Positions 48,675 to 61,500 of a stretch of DNA of 64,000 nt are shown here, one piece after another. The DNA lies in assembly GCF_933775445.1 (NCBI RefSeq), contig NC_065875.1, forward strand, positions 25,853,555 to 25,917,554, written 5' to 3'. The position numbers and the translations under genes are program-made. This DNA is from Argentina anserina (lineage: Eukaryota; Streptophyta; Magnoliopsida; Rosales; Rosaceae). Under the pieces are notes generated by a model, which saw only the letters and a program-made list of their open reading frames with translations, was not told the DNA's origin and did not search any database. Numbering within the stretch: position 1 is the stretch's first letter; each line of letters begins with the position of its first letter.

Positions 48675-50439
48675 ATGTCGGTGAGTTTTCTCATTAGGGA
48701 ACATGCATATAATTCTTAAAATTCCTTGCGCTAGATGGATTAGTAATCAGACATGAGTTTGATTGATCAAATATCTCTTCGTTATGGTGTTGGAGCCAAT
48801 GTGCATCTTTGGCTTTGTTGTTTGGAGATCATTGTTGTGTCCAATATGAATCAGGGTTTGATAAATGTTCAATTATTGAAGATGTTGCATTGCGTTTGTG
48901 TTGTCCTTTTCCTTTTGATCTCACAAGTAAAATGCATCTCCCATGTGTTACTCTAGAGATTGTTGCTTCCATTTCAACTACTCAATTGAAAAATTTGTGC
49001 AGGCTCCGGTGGAAAATGTAAATCAGGGGATCGGAAAAGCTCCCCAGTCAGCTGCCACACCCAACAGCACAATCGATGTTTCAGATGTGAGAAAACTATA
49101 ACATTTTTCTTTTTTGTTAAGAGTGTTGAATATGGTCTGTGTTCTAACTTGTAAAAAAATGGACAAGAACATTCAAGTATATGCATATATCTTCTTTGCT
49201 GGCATTGGTTTAAGTAAAAACATCACTTAACTTGATACGTTTTTCAGGTAAAGACTATTAAGGTTGGCAACATTTCCCGGACTGTAACCGCTAGAGATAT
49301 CAAAGAATTCTTCTCATTCTCTGGAGAAATCAAATACGTAGAAATGCAAAGGTGAACATTGTTTGATCAAATGATGGCATTGTAAGTAGAGTTCATTTAT
49401 TCTCACATTTTTGTGGTAAATCTATGTCAGTGAAACAGAAAACACCCAACTCTCTTATGTCACCTTCAATGATGCACAAGGTGCCGATACAGCGATTCTC
49501 CTCTCGGTATGTTCAATTTTGACACTGATGATCAAGCTGTTCAATATTTTACTTGGAATCTTTCAATGCAGTAAGACATAACCAACGTCTACTTCAGTAG
49601 ATTGTTTCCGAATTGTTCACTTTTACCACTAAGTGTCTCGTCTAATGTCAACTCAGGGAGTCACAATAGCAAATCAGCCTGTCACTATAGCACCTGCTAA
49701 GGAGTACCAGCTGCCGCCGGAAGCTCTCATCCCTTCAAGCCCGGTATGTGTTAAGCAATGGATACGATTACAATACATAAGCGACATACATGCATGTTGT
49801 ACTTATCTTTCAACCTATCAATTCTGTGATGTTATTGTGTATGCATCATTGTAGTTGAAAAGGCCGGCAGTAACTAGTTCTGCTGTTGAGAAGGCAGAAG
49901 ATGTGGTGAGCACTATTGTTGCCAAGGGTTTCGTCATGGGAAAGGGTGCCCTTAGCAAGGCAAAAGCATTCGACGAACAGCATAACTTGACGTCCAAGGC
50001 ATCAGCCACGGTTGCTACCATTGACCAGAGGATCGGTCTGATGGAGAAGCTAAGCATGGGAAGAGCTGTTGTCAATGAAAAAGTGAAACAGATGGATGAA
50101 CGGTTCTTGGTCTCTGAAAAGACGAAAACTGTGTTTGCTGTTGCTGAGCAGAAGGCAAGCAGTGCAGGATCTGCTATCTTGAGCAACCCTTATGTACTGA
50201 CTGGAGCTTCATGGGTCGCGGGTGCACTGGGTGCATTTGCAAAGGCGACTGAGGACGTGACAACGAAAACCAAGGAGAAGGTTGTTAGAGCCGAGGAGGA
50301 GAAACAGCAGACCATGCTCAGGCAGAGGACAGCAGTCATTGATGACTATGCACAGAACCATCTTGATGAACCGTCTGGAAATGAGCCTCCAGTAGTTCGA
50401 ACAAAATCTGCTGATGAGACTATGCCTGAAATTGTATGA
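48675..50439 (+). CDS. RRM protein, binding partner of ACD11 (BPA1) type
   Basis: Six coding exons: 48675-48680, 49003-49086, 49248-49351, 49431-49506, 49657-49743, 49855-50439, giving 313 aa. Exon 1 encodes only Met-Ser. An RRM fold spans about residues 31-105 (IKVGNISRTVTARDIKEFFS ... SYVTFNDAQGADTAILLSG), followed by PVTIAPAKEYQLPPEA. The long last exon has the EKAEDVVSTIVAKGFVMGK and VNEKVKQMDERFLVSEKTK helices of this family. BPA1-like proteins bind the lipid-transfer protein ACD11 and dampen cell death and ROS in immunity. The RRM of this group lacks standard aromatic RNP residues, so RNA binding is doubtful. Closest Arabidopsis group: BPA1/BPL. No lesion is seen. Confidence 0.9.
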
Positions 50440-51632
50440 CTTATTGCGAGCTTTTGGTCGTGATCTTTTAATTTTTGGTTTTCATTTCTTCAGAGACGAA
50501 CGAATATGTTCAATTTGATGTATCATTACCTGTGTTACATACAAGGGAACATACTCATAGATTACATGTTGTTCAAGCACAGCAGTTGAGTACAACCATG
50601 AGTTGTGCTTTAGTCGCAGTTGAATCGCTTGGCATTGGACTTCTGCTTCTTGACATTCTGCTTTCATGTCAGTATGAGGTTATGGAACCAGAAGGCTACG
50701 ACGTCAAAAGTTAAAGAACTGGAAACTGTTTATAATTTGGTACAATCATGGACATGGCTTTAGTCATTTGCGATAAAGCTAGCGCGAATGCTAATGACTC
50801 GATGAGACAACAGAATGACCAGAGGTTCTTGAGAGGATTGAAGAGAAAGGCTACCAGGGATTAGTGTAAACGTCAGAAACTTGAAATAAAATTTATTTAT
50901 GGTTTGGACCTAGCAGAAAACGAAGGAAGAGAGCATAGTGAAATGGTAGCTGACGGTGCCTTACTCTCCATGATCTGCTCCTAGTGAGCAGATACTTTTC
51001 ACCTACGAAATGATAAGAGGAAGCACATCATGCTAACACTCTTCTAATAGTCGTCAAAAATTGTTGCAGAAGTGTGAAGCTGTCTTCTTTGATCGCAAAA
51101 GACATACCAACTTTCAAAACTTTCGGTGGCATGTTTGATATGTTAATGCCTTTATAGCAGAGACATGCAAAATATCACAGTTCCTATCATATGTTAAAAG
51201 TTTAAAACTAATATAATCGCTTATATTCTTAGCAAACCAGCCAGTATATAATAGAATGGGACATGCTACAAAACATGAGGCATCTTCAAACATAAGATAA
51301 CACTGATGAAACCTTGAGAAACAAAAGAACATTTTGTTTTCCTGAACCACCCTGTAATTCTTTTGTAATGAGTAGTCATCGAGCAGTGATGACCTCGACA
51401 CGGAACAGTTTCACTTGCCCTATGGTCCTTTGCAGGCCATCAAAATGTACACTCTGTCTACAACTTTTGAGAAAGGTCAAAATCTAGCAGAACTATCCTA
51501 TTATTGACAAAAGAATTACATATGTTTTACCTAGTTGACTCCTCGATCTACCTTCCATGAATGGATTTGCTTAAGGGTAAAGTCAGCAATCAGAAACGTG
51601 ATGTCGTTGTGCCTTTGCATCTTAGCATGCTA
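50440..51632. other. Gap between convergent genes
   Basis: The BPA1-like gene (plus) and SDS (minus) point toward each other here, so the two 3' UTRs share this 1.2 kb. No coding exon or RNA gene is seen. Confidence 0.55.
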
Positions 51633-54600
51633 TCAAACAAACCTCAACAGCCAATCTAGGCTCTGTTAAACATAAAAAGTTCATTAGCATCTATCAACCA
51701 ATTAAATATACTAAAGTAGCTGGCATAATAATAGTCGATTTACCACCAAAATTCCTAGTGACTTAATTGAAATATGAAGATGTTATAAGAGACACTTGAA
51801 TAATAAGTTTTTAATACCTTCAAGCATTCAGGTAAATCATCATCATCATCTGTTCTCATATGAATCTGCAAAACCAGAAGATCACATAATGGAATCTGGG
51901 TGTATTTTGGATGGTGGCATAACACCTCAAACAACACTAGAAAGAGAGAAAAAGATACAGAGCTTGGCCATTCTAAATTCTTTTGACAAATTGAATATAG
52001 TTAGAAGTGATGTTGGTTCTTACATCCATGACTTGTTGGCGGGATGCATCATCTCCTTCTAAAGAAGCCAGGATGACAACTGCAGCTGCAACTGTTGAGG
52101 GCCAGTAGCATAACTGCCCAGGATCCGTAAGCTGCAGCATTGCCAGGTACTTGGCCCTTGTCTCTACTTCTTCATCAGCTTCAGCAGCTTGCAAGTAGAA
52201 CCTATACATATTAAATTTGAGTTGTACATTAGTAATGTAGTTTGAGGAATAAAAACAAGAGCCTCTCGAGTCTCGACCAAGAAATGATTTCCATGCCTAA
52301 AGGAAGACGAGTATTAAACCTAAGATAGATTTAATTAGCAAATAATTCAGAGCCTGAGTATCAGCGAATGTCATGAATTTAATGCAAAGAAGCAGCAAGG
52401 GCTTATCTAAGTTAAATGAGAAGCAAATGGGCGAGATTTACCATAAGAAATTATAGCTGGTGGGCAGAAAACACTGAAATTTGAGGACCTCCAGCACTAG
52501 CCATTCCATTGCCACTACTTCACATCTGTTGTACACATGGCTTCCAACATTGAAACTCTTTTCTCGCACACTGAAAAGACGATCACGAAAGGTGTATCAA
52601 AAGGTGACAATGATGAGTGCTGCTTTGACTGTCTCAATTGTAGTTGCTATTTTACTAGTAACAAAACAAGTTAAGAGTGTAAGCTGCGACTTTGAGCTCT
52701 GACTCCAAGCTAGTTTTTCTTCTCAATTCATTTTCAGATAAGTAACTTACAGAAGGAGTTGAACTTTCTTAATGACCAAAAAAAGAAGAAGACTAAAAGC
52801 ATATCATCAACTTACAAGATATTTGAGAATATATATATATATATATATATATAATTATATATATGTGTGTGTATGTACCTATTGTAGGGCTGATTTTCTT
52901 CTATCCTGGTGGCCAAAGTTAGACAGGCAACTCCAACAATCTGAAGGATCCTTTTGCTCTTAAAATATCCTTTGCTCAAAAACCGGTCAAGGAGGTTCAC
53001 ACTTAGAAACTTGGTCTCCTGATGTAGTCCAGTTGCAGTAGATACCTGCATTTGTAACCCAGTCAGGCAATTTAGCATACACATTATGAGCAACACAAAT
53101 GAAAATCAGCTAACCCAACACTCTCACACCCAATATCATTATGGTGGTGTAATAATGATATTCACTGCAACAACAAGTCATTCTCTTAACTTCACGTCTT
53201 CACACCCACAAAAGCAGACAGCACAAACAGCATTAGTAGTCTTAAATTTCACAGCCCAAATCCAGCAATGCCTGCTGCTTGAATAGGACCACAACATTTC
53301 CTTTTAATCAAAATAGTGTTACTCTCTCAAATCTCAATCTCTCCCCTTGTTCAGCTGCCAATTCTAGCTCCACCAAATAATCAGAAAATAAAAGAAATAT
53401 AAATGCCACCTGTGCCGTTGATCAAATCACGCCCATGTCGTTGTACACTTTTCAGAATAATACGCGAAAAATCGTCGCTGGTTCTCCAACACGCTTCAAC
53501 AAAATCGAGGCATCCCTCCTTTTCCGCTACTAAATGCCAATTTAGTGCTGTGTGTGCGTGTGGAAAGCTCACGTGGAAAGATAAGAAGATTTACACTACT
53601 AAATTGCATCATCTACTTGGCCAATAGAAGAAAAGAAAAGTAGTGACCGTGCGTGCTATAAGAAAGTCACAGAATCAAGAATCCACGTGGCAACAAATGA
53701 TTGAATATGAAAACAGTTGTAGCGTATTCTATTCTAATCACGAACACAAGAAATTGAAAGCCAAACTACAGCGATTAAATGAAAGCGTGCATTAGAGTAC
53801 CTCACAGATCCACCGGACCATGAACGACCGTTGATGGAGGATCAGGCGGCCGTACTCCGTCGTGGAAGAGTAGTCCACGGTGTAGTCACGCACAAACAAT
53901 TTGAGCCTCTCTCTATTCCTCAGCATCTGATAGCTCTCTTCCACCTCATCGTCTTCGAACTTCATAAACTAATTGATTAAAATCAAAATCACATAATTAA
54001 CGAGTAATTAGCGAAAGATTAAGATAATTAACAAACTAAAATGCACAGATCAGACGGCTACTGAAATCGTAATTCTGGAGTTGATGAATCTTACTGTGGA
54101 TTCATGCTTATACGCTTCGTTGGCGCGTGGAGCTGCGTCGATATCTAAAGCAGTGGCGACGAACTCTTCTCTGTATTTCACGAGCCAGGCGAAGGTTGGT
54201 GACGGTGAGTCATCGACTGAACCCTGCGAGAATTGGCTGCCGGAATCGATGAAGAACGACGGCGAGTAATCGGAGAAGTCGATTTTTTCCGAGTTTTCCT
54301 GGTAAGGATCCGAGTGGAAATCCGAGAGTGTCTGACTGGAGGAGTACTCGGAGCCGTCGTCATAAGAGAAGTGCTCGGTACAAGCCAAATCGGAGTCCAA
54401 TCCAAAGCTCAGTGGCCTCTGCTCGATAGTCGATTCCGAATTCTCACCGAAGTAGTTGCTCGACGCTCCTTGGAATTCAAATTCCGGTGCTCTGTTACCG
54501 CCGTCATTTACCGTCTTGGTCTCCGATACGGTTGCTTCCGAGCACAATTGCACGCCGGAGCTGAGTGAAATGACTTCTTGCTCCTTGAATTTGAGTGACG

Positions 54601-55120
54601 CCTTATCGGAGTAGTCGGAAATTGCTGATTCAGTTACCGCCTCAGAGCCTCCGGTTACTTTCACTACCTCGCTCTTAGTCTTCAGCTTCAACTTTTTCTC
54701 CACGACGCCTCCAAAATCGGCTCCACAATTTGACTCCACGCACGACGACTCAGACGCCTCAAATTCGCCGTCTCCGGCGACCGGCTTCCTCGACCGAGTG
54801 ACTTTCCGTGACGCTGCTTCGGTTTCGCCGAAGCTCCTCTTCTTCAAGCTCGACCTCACCTTACTCTCCGATCCAACCGAAACTCTGCTCGACTCGCACG
54901 AAACCTCGCCGGCGAAGTACGAGCACGAGGTCGAGTTCACGGAGAAGACAGAGGCCTCAACGCTGCGAGCATTCGGTTTCTGAGAGGAGTAGAGAATCGG
55001 AGAGATCTGAACTCGCCTCCGGCGAGACATCTCCGACCGGAGCTTCCTCGTCGCCGTCGTCTTCAGGCGAGCCGACGCGGTTTCGAGGCTGTGCATCGCT
55101 CGGATTGATCGGAATTTCAT
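51633..55120 (-). CDS. SDS: Cyclin SDS (SOLO DANCERS), meiotic cyclin
   Basis: Seven exons on the minus strand: 55120-54095, 53968-53801, 53045-52879, 52570-52442, 52201-52024, 51865-51818, 51662-51633; 581 aa, the usual SDS length. Exon 1 holds the serine-rich N-terminal extension (start MKFRSIRAM chosen; upstream codons lack an ATG lead) with [11 protein letters not shown] and the acidic [17 protein letters not shown] stretch. Exons 2-4 encode the cyclin box ([65 protein letters not shown]). Exons 5-7 give the second fold, ending [15 protein letters not shown]; the last exon has only nine codons. SDS pairs with CDKs in meiotic prophase and is needed for homologue pairing and DMC1-dependent repair. 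Expression should be limited to meiocytes. Confidence 0.93.
52829..52874. repeat. (AT)n/(TG)n microsatellite in SDS intron 3
   Basis: An AT run followed by TGTG units sits next to the exon 3 donor (gtac at 52875-52878 on the minus strand). Confidence 0.85.
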
Positions 55121-55400
55121 TTTCGTAACGGAAATTTGTTTTTCGAAGTTTTGAATTTCTGAGAGAAAAGAGTGTGGGAGGCTTTGAGAATGTGGTTGGT
55201 TAGAAAAGAGAGAGTGAGAAATGGAATTGAAGGAAGCGAGTGTGGGTTTTATGCTTCGGCCAAAATGAGAGTGTGAAATAGTGAGAGAGAGCAAGTAAAA
55301 AACGGTTACTATAAACGGCCTGAATGAATTAAAAAGTGATTAAAGTCGACATTTTTGAATTATGACCATCCTAATTCACTACAGATATAAGTCATATCTT
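55121..55400 (-). promoter_or_regulatory. SDS leader and promoter with MSA-like motifs
   Basis: The 5' UTR probably covers 55121-55260. At 55300-55318 two AACGG cores occur 12 bp apart (AAACGGTTA and AAACGG). AACGGTTA matches the core of the mitosis-specific activator bound by MYB3R factors. Function in SDS is inferred. Confidence 0.4.
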
Positions 55401-57005
55401 CATTTCTCAAAAAGGGCAGACAGTTAAAGGCCGTTAGATTTAAATGAACTAAATCCTACGGTTGATATAAAACTTACAAAATAGATTTAAATGAACTAAA
55501 TCTTCGTTTCTCCCTTCTCTCTTTATTTCTCCTGGTGGTACGATGTCACCGGCTCGCTGCAAACATGCCGAGGGTGTTGGGGAAGGTGATCGATTCGATC
55601 ATGAAGGGCAAGGTTACTGAAAAGCGGGCTGGCGAGGAAGCGATTTTAGCTCACTTAACATGCAGCTATGGCGAATTCCTGATGCCTCGTTAGTCTACTA
55701 TTTCAATCTAATCTGCATGAATCACTTTTCCTCACATTGATTAGACTCGGTTTGGAGGCTCTGAGATTTATCATGACTCACTCTTTTTAGAGCATTTCCA
55801 ACAATTTTTCTATATTTTCTCCAAGATGGAGAAGCTGAAGGCTTCTTTATTTTACAGATTTTTACATTTATTACTTTAATTAAATATTATATTTTCTTAT
55901 TTATCATAACCATAATATATTTCATAATTCATATTGTTGACTTGAAATATTTATTACTAATTTTTTATTGGTTGTAATATAAGTTTGAGTTGTTGAATAA
56001 AGTGCAAGCATTTAATATTTGGTTGTGTAAATTTTTGGCAAATACTGTAAATTTAGATTGAGAAGCTGTTGGAGTGAAAAATATGTATTTTTTTCATCAA
56101 ATCTTCATTTTTCTCTAAACAGAGGGTGAATTAAAAAGTAATTAAAGTCAACATTTTTGAATTATGACCATCCTAGTTCACTGAGTCATATATTTATATT
56201 TATTAATAATACAAACAGACTTTATCAATCAAAACGCATGTGAAATTATATTGACACCCTCTTCTTATATGTTATTTTATTTATTATATGATTCACGGGT
56301 AAAAATGTAAATAAAATAAATTAAAATAGGTTAAAATTTTAAATATTATTCACTTTCTCTGCAAATAAACACCCACTACCACTTTACATTATCTAATTGA
56401 TAATTGCCCATTATCATTTTGTTTTATAATTTTTTTATTTAACAAATTAGTCTTACACATGCTATGCATATGTTTATGACTAGTTTTTAAAAATTATAAC
56501 ACAAACATGTTTTGTCAACCAAAATATTGTGAAAATACATTAACACCCTCGCATCATGTGTTAGTATTAATTCATAATTAATTTTTGAATTACGACCATC
56601 CTAATTCATTACATATATAAGTCATATATTTCTAAAAATTATAACACAAACAAGCTTTGTAAATTAAAATGGTTGTGAAAATACATTAACACCCTCACAC
56701 CACATGTTAGTATTAATTCATTATCAATTTTTGAAGGTTATTATAGTAAATGATAAAATAATAATATGAATATATATTCATAAAAAAAGTAGAAAACAAT
56801 TAGATTCTCAATCTCACTCTCTTTTACGGATAAAACATTCAAATCTCACTACATATATAATTATCCACTACCTTGTAGGTTCCTTCTTTTAGTTAAAAAT
56901 GAAAATAAAAAATAAGGTGGTTTTACACATGCAATGCATGTGTGTTGCAAACTAGTATTCCTAAAAAAAAAATTATATATGAAATTATCATCCAAGTTCT
57001 TTTTT
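55401..57005. repeat. AT-rich region with direct repeats
   Basis: The phrase TTTTTGAATTATGACCATCC recurs at about 55351, 56152 and 56583. AGATTTAAATGAACTAAATC recurs at about 55437 and 55484. A 145-bp unit is repeated in tandem at 56486-56735, with a diverged third copy near 56207. A 42-codon frame (55565-55693) stands out as GC-rich but is not assigned. No gene is called. Confidence 0.6.
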
Positions 57006-57647
57006 GAGTAAATTCCTCCTATGGTACATGATGTTTGACTACTTGAACAATTTGAAACCTAATGTATGAAAACGGACAATTTGGTACCTAAAGTTCTCAA
57101 ATTTAGGCCATTTTGGTACTTATGTCAATTTTTACCATATTTTTAGGGTTATTTATGTCATTTTATCTATACTTTACTTCATTTTTTCATAATACATTTA
57201 AATTGCCTCTAAATTATCACTAAAAATTTGATAACTCATCCACTTAGTATCTGTGATGATTTACGTATATAATTTTTCATAATTTATCATAAGTAATTTA
57301 AAAAATATATTTTAATAAAATTTTACAATTGCATAAAGGCAATTTATTTCCTTTGTAAAAAATAATTAGGATACAATAAGTATATTAAGAAAACAAATTA
57401 TTTTCGATATATGCGAAGTTTATGCTAAGTGGAGTAGATATATCAATTTAATTATCTCCAAAGAGAAGCAATTATAGGAAGAAATGAAAAAAATGTGAAT
57501 TTAATGAGTTTTAGGGCTAGAATGACGAAAATAACCATAAAATATGATAAAAAATAATAGAGGTACTAAAATAGCTTACAAATGAGAACTTCAGGTACCA
57601 AATTGTCCAAGTAACCATACTTTAGATACCATAGAAGGAATTAACCC
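57006..57647. mobile_element. Mutator-like MITE (about 640 bp)
   Basis: Long imperfect inverted ends of about 150 bp: GAGTAAATTCCTCCTATGGT at the left and, on the other strand at the right, GGGTTAATTCCTTCTATGGT. Flanks TTCTTTTTT (56997-57005) and TTCTTTTTC (57648-57656) look like a 9-bp target duplication with one change. No coding sequence lies inside. Size, long ends and 9-bp duplication suit a non-autonomous Mutator-type element. Confidence 0.7.
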
Positions 57648-57920
57648 TTCTTTTTCTCTCTACAAATTAAAAATAAGATATTTTACCCATGCAAACGCAT
57701 GTATCTTGCGAAAGTGAAACTATAACTTATCAAAGGAAAATTTGTAATGAGACACTTTTTGGTTTTCGTGATAAATTACCAACGCCGATTCCATGAAATT
57801 AAAAAATGACACCCCATATACTCATTTTGCTTATCCTCGCATTTTTACATAGGTGCATGTATGCTAGTGGTTGGATTTGTATTATAACCATAAACATTAA
57901 AACAAATTAATTTTGTGGTT

Positions 57921-58090
57921 GATAAGATACAGTCTCATTCACACGATCAGTAGGTGACCATGTAATTCATGCTCAACTATCATTGGATTTACATCCAAGG
58001 GTGATGAGTCTCTTTAATGTAAATGCAATGGTAGTTTAACATGATTTCCATGACTAGCTACTGACCGTATGAGCGAGATTGAGTAAGATA
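57921..58090. mobile_element. Foldback MITE-like element (about 170 bp)
   Basis: The left half (GATCAGTAGGTGACCATG, then CATGCTCAACTATCATTGG) pairs with the right half (ATGCAATGGTAGTTTAACATG region, then CATGACTAGCTACTGACC) almost end to end, leaving a loop of about 20 nt near 57996-58016. The termini and target duplication are not clear, so the superfamily is open. Confidence 0.6.
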
Positions 58091-58545
58091 GTGTTCGCTC
58101 GTGACACTTTCGGATCATGCCTACAAGTGTCATTAAAGTTCTATCAATCTGAAAATTGACAATTAGGCTCTTAACAACACAATTAATTTGAGTTCAATGT
58201 CAAAGAACAACAAGAACAACGATGTTTTCATTTATTATTTTTATATTTTAAAATAAAAATAAAAATGAAAGGTGGGAAGATTTATTAGTTAGACATGGAC
58301 ACAGTGATTCAGTTGTAGGCGCACCGGTCATTACCGAAACACCCCATCAGATTTCACCTACCCTTCAAATCGCCGAGCACAATAACCGTATCTCCTTGAC
58401 TCGAATCAAGCTTCGTCACAGCCTCTAGCTCAGGTAAGCCATTCTAATCCGATCGTCTACTTCACAAGCTCAATAACTTAGGGTTTCAGTTTTCTGATTC
58501 CAGTGTTTTTATTTATTCTTCGATTTAAAATCTAGGGGCATAGCC
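58091..58545 (+). promoter_or_regulatory. CCZ1 upstream region
   Basis: Likely promoter and leader of CCZ1. A 5' UTR intron is possible: GTAAGCC at 58435 could be a donor, but the acceptor is not certain. No strong TATA box is seen. Confidence 0.35.
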
Positions 58546-61500
58546 ATGGGATTGGCATCGGCTAGTACCGCGAGTAGTGCCCCAGAAGCTATGCAATTGT
58601 GTGTGTTTGATCTGCGGAGGGGTCAAAACGAAGGGCAGGAGTTGGATAAGATACTCTTCTTCTATCCTGCTGATTTGCCTTTCTCTGCTCAGTTCTCTGT
58701 GATTGGGCTCAGTGAGGGACTCATCACATTCACCAGGTATTCTCACTTTCTCAGTTGATTTTGAGTTGCTGTGGATTTCAATGAGTTAGAATTGGTTGAA
58801 GTTTGGTGGTTTATAATGCAGGATCTTCTCCCCGGAGGCGGCGTGCGAAGCGATAGAAGCAGACAGGCATTCACATGTGTTCTACGAGGCCGAGCCGGAT
58901 ATCTGGATGGTCATGGTAACATTTCCTCATTGATTTTTTTTCAGTTTTATCGTGATTTGAAGTGTGATGTTGCTGAATTTTGATCTACATTGCGGTAGGT
59001 AGTGGAGAAGAGTATGGAGTACGAAGCGAAATGGAGAACCGATGCGTTAAGAAGGGTTCTGAAAGAAGTGCATTCTCTATTTGTGATGTTTCATGGCTCG
59101 GTAAGAGCGATGCTTGATAAAGACCCCGGGGGAGTGGTGGCGAGATCTCATTTGTACCCTTTCGTCATGGATTATCTTGGTGGTGAGTTGTGAATTAGTT
59201 GTGTTGCTATTTTTTGTATTCATGTCTGGTTTTTTACTTTGGATTTGGTTAAAAATTTCATTGTAAAGTCACTAATTGCCAGCATTTGAAAAGCGGTCTC
59301 CATTCGATGAGTGCTGCTGGGGTAATACTCAAGTTGCTGTGTCAAATTGGAATTATTCTGCTTAAGTAATGCCGAAGTTGCTGTATCTCATGTCTATGGT
59401 TTTGCTCTCTGAGGCAGATTTTGTTGGGAAGAAACTACTGATGCCATCATTCCGTGAATCTTTGAAGGAGCGTGGAACTGTGCAGATGCTTACTGTAGGG
59501 CGGGAAGCCGCAATTGAAGTTCAGGTTTGTTTTCACTATATATTTCTGGTCGTAAATTTGTTGTCAGTTTCATTTTCTCACATTGTTCCCTGACTACTTC
59601 TGATAAAATTTCAGTTTAGTGATATAGACTTGTTCTTAATATGTAGGTGCAATGATCGACTATTGTTCTGTCAGCTCTATACTTTTCTCGACATGTTTAC
59701 TAATTAGTAATTACTACTAACTTGTATAAATACCATCTTTTGATGCTAGAATCAGTTGTCCTTCACCCTGACCGTATTTGAACCTTAACTTGTGTTATTA
59801 CCAATACGCCCTAACTATTCTATAAGTGAAGACCTTCATAGAATCCTACATTTGACTTGGCTTCTATGTTGTATCATCATACCAGTTAAGTTTATGTAAT
59901 TGCATGATTGTATAGTTTTCTCCATGCATGGTTTGATTGGCTTCATTTGTCTTTGCAGTCGCTTGTCAGGGTACTTGAATCTAGTACCGGCAACTTGCCT
60001 TGTCATTCACTAATCCTGTTTCAGGACCTGTTGGTATCCACAACACTTTCTCCTGTATGGTTTGATCTTCTCAGCCTATTAGTTTTTCTGATTTTGAAAT
60101 CTTTTTCTGATTTTGAAATCGGTTTAGATGCTTAGGAAGTAGGAACTAAATGATACTCTTTATCCTAGGTTTTTCATAGCAGAATTCTGGGTGCCTTTTA
60201 TTTCGTGGGGCACTAACTTTTCACCTGTGTTTCTCCTATTTTTGTAGGATGACACCGTAAACCTATTTGCCTATGCGGTTTCAAGGTTGACTCCCCGTGC
60301 TTTGTCCTCTGGAGCAAGTTCCTGGTCCTATTTACGCAAAGGAGCTACATCTAATGTTGCCTCAAGTTCTATCTTGTCCCGTTCTGTTGCTGTTTCCGAA
60401 CCGTATCATGGCTCACACAACAATACTTCAACTGGAGACAACAGTTCTCACATTATACGGCCGTTAAAGCAAGACAAGTGGTCCAAAGGAAATGACGGTT
60501 TTCTTGCCACTGATATTTGGGGCGCAGAGCCTAGTACCGGCCTGTCTGCCACTCCAACAGTATTTCTTCATCAGTCCGAGGAAAGGATGTATCTGTGTGC
60601 CCATCAACATAAAAGCCTCACCGTAATTTTTCTCATTCCTGTTTCTTCAGTACTAAATGGGGAGCAAGGTCTTTCTATAGTGAAGCAGCAGACTCTGGAG
60701 AATGTTAGTTTTTCTGTTTTCTCTAGTAGCTAGAATGTTTGGATCTATTATTAGAAGTTTATGCTTGCTGTTAGCATTGACATGATGCAACCAATTGTTA
60801 AATCAATAGAGGTCATGTTGCTCGTCATAAATTGTGAACTTAACTGTACCAGCATCACTGTTAGTGATTCTGGGTTATGTTTTATGCCGAATATCATCTT
60901 TTTCTTGATACGAAACTGGTAAAACATGTGGTTTATCTACTCTTCTTCAGGTATCCGTAAAACTGCTGAAAGTTGAAGAAAAACTATCGAAAGGATGGGG
61001 CGGTGAGAATGCGTATCATGTTAGTGGATATCGGTATTTACTAGTGGATGGCGACAGAAACCTATCCAGGGCTTCTCCACCAGGAAAGGTGACAACCCTT
61101 AGTAAGGTAGAACATTTTCCCACAATTTGGTTGCTCTTTCTTACCTCTAATACTATACTTTAATCTAGTCTAATTATGTTTGCCATATATCAGCTAGACT
61201 AGGCTGCATCTTTAATATGTGCTCTGTCTAATGATATCCAAGTTGTTCATATTTCTGCTCTTGGCAGGAGTCCTTACTTGCCTTAAGTAAGCTTAGAGAA
61301 GAAGTTGATAGAGAAAAGAGTAGAGCACAGTGGGATAGCGCTGGTCATGAAAAAGAGCTGGAAGTTAGCATCAGGGCGAAAAACAATGCTTGGGTTATTG
61401 CTCGGGTAACAAGAGGGAATGAGCTTTATATGGTTCTGGAAAAAGCCAATGAAACACTTCTTTACGCCTCTGATGCTGTTGAGAAGTTCAGTAACAGGTA

